A DNA stretch of 64,000 nucleotides, from assembly GCF_030064675.1 (NCBI RefSeq), contig NZ_CP116413.1, positions 963,001 to 1,027,000 of the forward strand, written 5' to 3'. Of this stretch, positions 63,829 through 64,000 are shown one piece after another. This DNA comes from Crossiella sp. CA-258035. Its GTDB lineage: Bacteria > Actinomycetota > Actinomycetes > Mycobacteriales > Pseudonocardiaceae. A program made the translations under genes and the position numbers. The notes beneath the pieces were generated by a model. It saw nothing but the letters and a program-made list of their open reading frames with translations, did no database searches and was not told the origin of the DNA. Every line of letters begins with the position of its first letter. Within the stretch, counting starts at the first letter, position 1.

Positions 63829-64000
63829 CCGCAGCTGCTCGCCCAGCTCCGCCGGGGCGTGATCGAGCACTGTGTGCTGGCCCTGCTGGCCAGGGGCCCG
63901 CGCTACGGCTTCGACCTGGTCCGCGAGCTGGCCGCGAAGCAGGGCCTGGGCACCACCGAGGGCACGATCTACCCGCTGCTGTCCCGGCTGCGGAAGGAGG
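63817..64000 (+). CDS. PadR-family transcriptional regulator, 3' end outside window
   Basis: The visible 61 residues, [40 protein letters not shown] and [20 protein letters not shown], are the N-terminal winged helix of PadR proteins (GxxxY-type GPRYGFDLV and [12 protein letters not shown] recognition helix). The C-terminal dimerisation helix lies beyond the window. It is divergent from aroA and has an elaborate palindromic operator over its own promoter, typical of self-repressing PadR regulators that sense small molecules or toxins. Confidence 0.88.
   Translation, partial: MTQDPQLLAQLRRGVIEHCVLALLARGPRYGFDLVRELAAKQGLGTTEGTIYPLLSRLRKE

Overview
The window is a stretch of chromosome from a very GC-rich actinobacterium, most likely a member of the Pseudonocardiaceae or a close relative. 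Three things point there: strong G/C bias at third codon positions, many GTG starts, and a gene order that follows the Mycobacterium tuberculosis block Rv3265c to Rv3227 (wbbL, mannose-1-P guanylyltransferase, fbiA/fbiB, whiB2, DUF3499, phosphomannomutase, SIS protein, manA, permease, ahcY, tmk, mtrA-mtrB-lpqB, comF, hpf, secA, rsgA, aroA). The synteny is recalled from knowledge of that genome, not computed. No prophage, integrase, transposase or CRISPR array is visible.

Layout. 1-2.2 kb: the 3' part of a hydantoinase-family gene, a 192-bp structured repeat, and a tRNA-like gene with an enlarged 9-nt anticodon loop. 2.2-14.2 kb: a cell-surface glycan region with six glycosyltransferase genes (GT2, GT4 and one GT2-GT4 fusion), interrupted by a two-gene cassette (tandem ClpX-type zinc fingers plus a STAND/NB-ARC TPR ATPase), and ending in wbbL. 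14.24-14.92 kb: a gene-free stretch filled by three very long hairpins. 15-31 kb: GDP-mannose supply (guanylyltransferase, phosphomannomutase, SIS protein, manA), coenzyme F420 synthesis (fbiA, fbiB, Nudix), an S2P-type protease, whiB2, a giant membrane glycosyltransferase, and another long hairpin at 25.3-25.5 kb. 30-38 kb: transporters, an orphan MutL-like ATPase, an uncharacterised P-loop gene pair and a membrane protein with a lipase-like C-terminus. 38-53 kb: ahcY, an Xre regulator facing a secreted cysteine-protease pair, tmk (followed by the second copy of the 1.9-kb repeat), mtrA-mtrB-lpqB, comF, hpf, secA. 53-64 kb: small conserved genes, an rRNA methyltransferase, a WS/DGAT family gene, pruA, two paralogous lipoproteins, rsgA, aroA and the start of a PadR regulator.

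How the genes work together. Phosphomannose isomerase, phosphomannomutase and the guanylyltransferase form a complete fructose-6-P to GDP-mannose route, and WbbL and the other glycosyltransferases are consumers of activated sugars for the envelope. MtrAB-LpqB, WhiB2 and SecA tie envelope growth, division and export together. FbiA and FbiB make coenzyme F420.

The most unusual content is not protein coding. There are two families of structured interspersed repeats whose stems differ in sequence but keep their length and pairing, while their loops or internal loops are conserved (1907-2098 with 43202-43395; 14295-14450 with 14707-14868), plus two more giant hairpins (14546-14621, 25322-25475). 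A second recurrent feature is a -10-like hexamer 6-8 nt upstream of the start codon at a dozen genes, which suggests leaderless transcripts.
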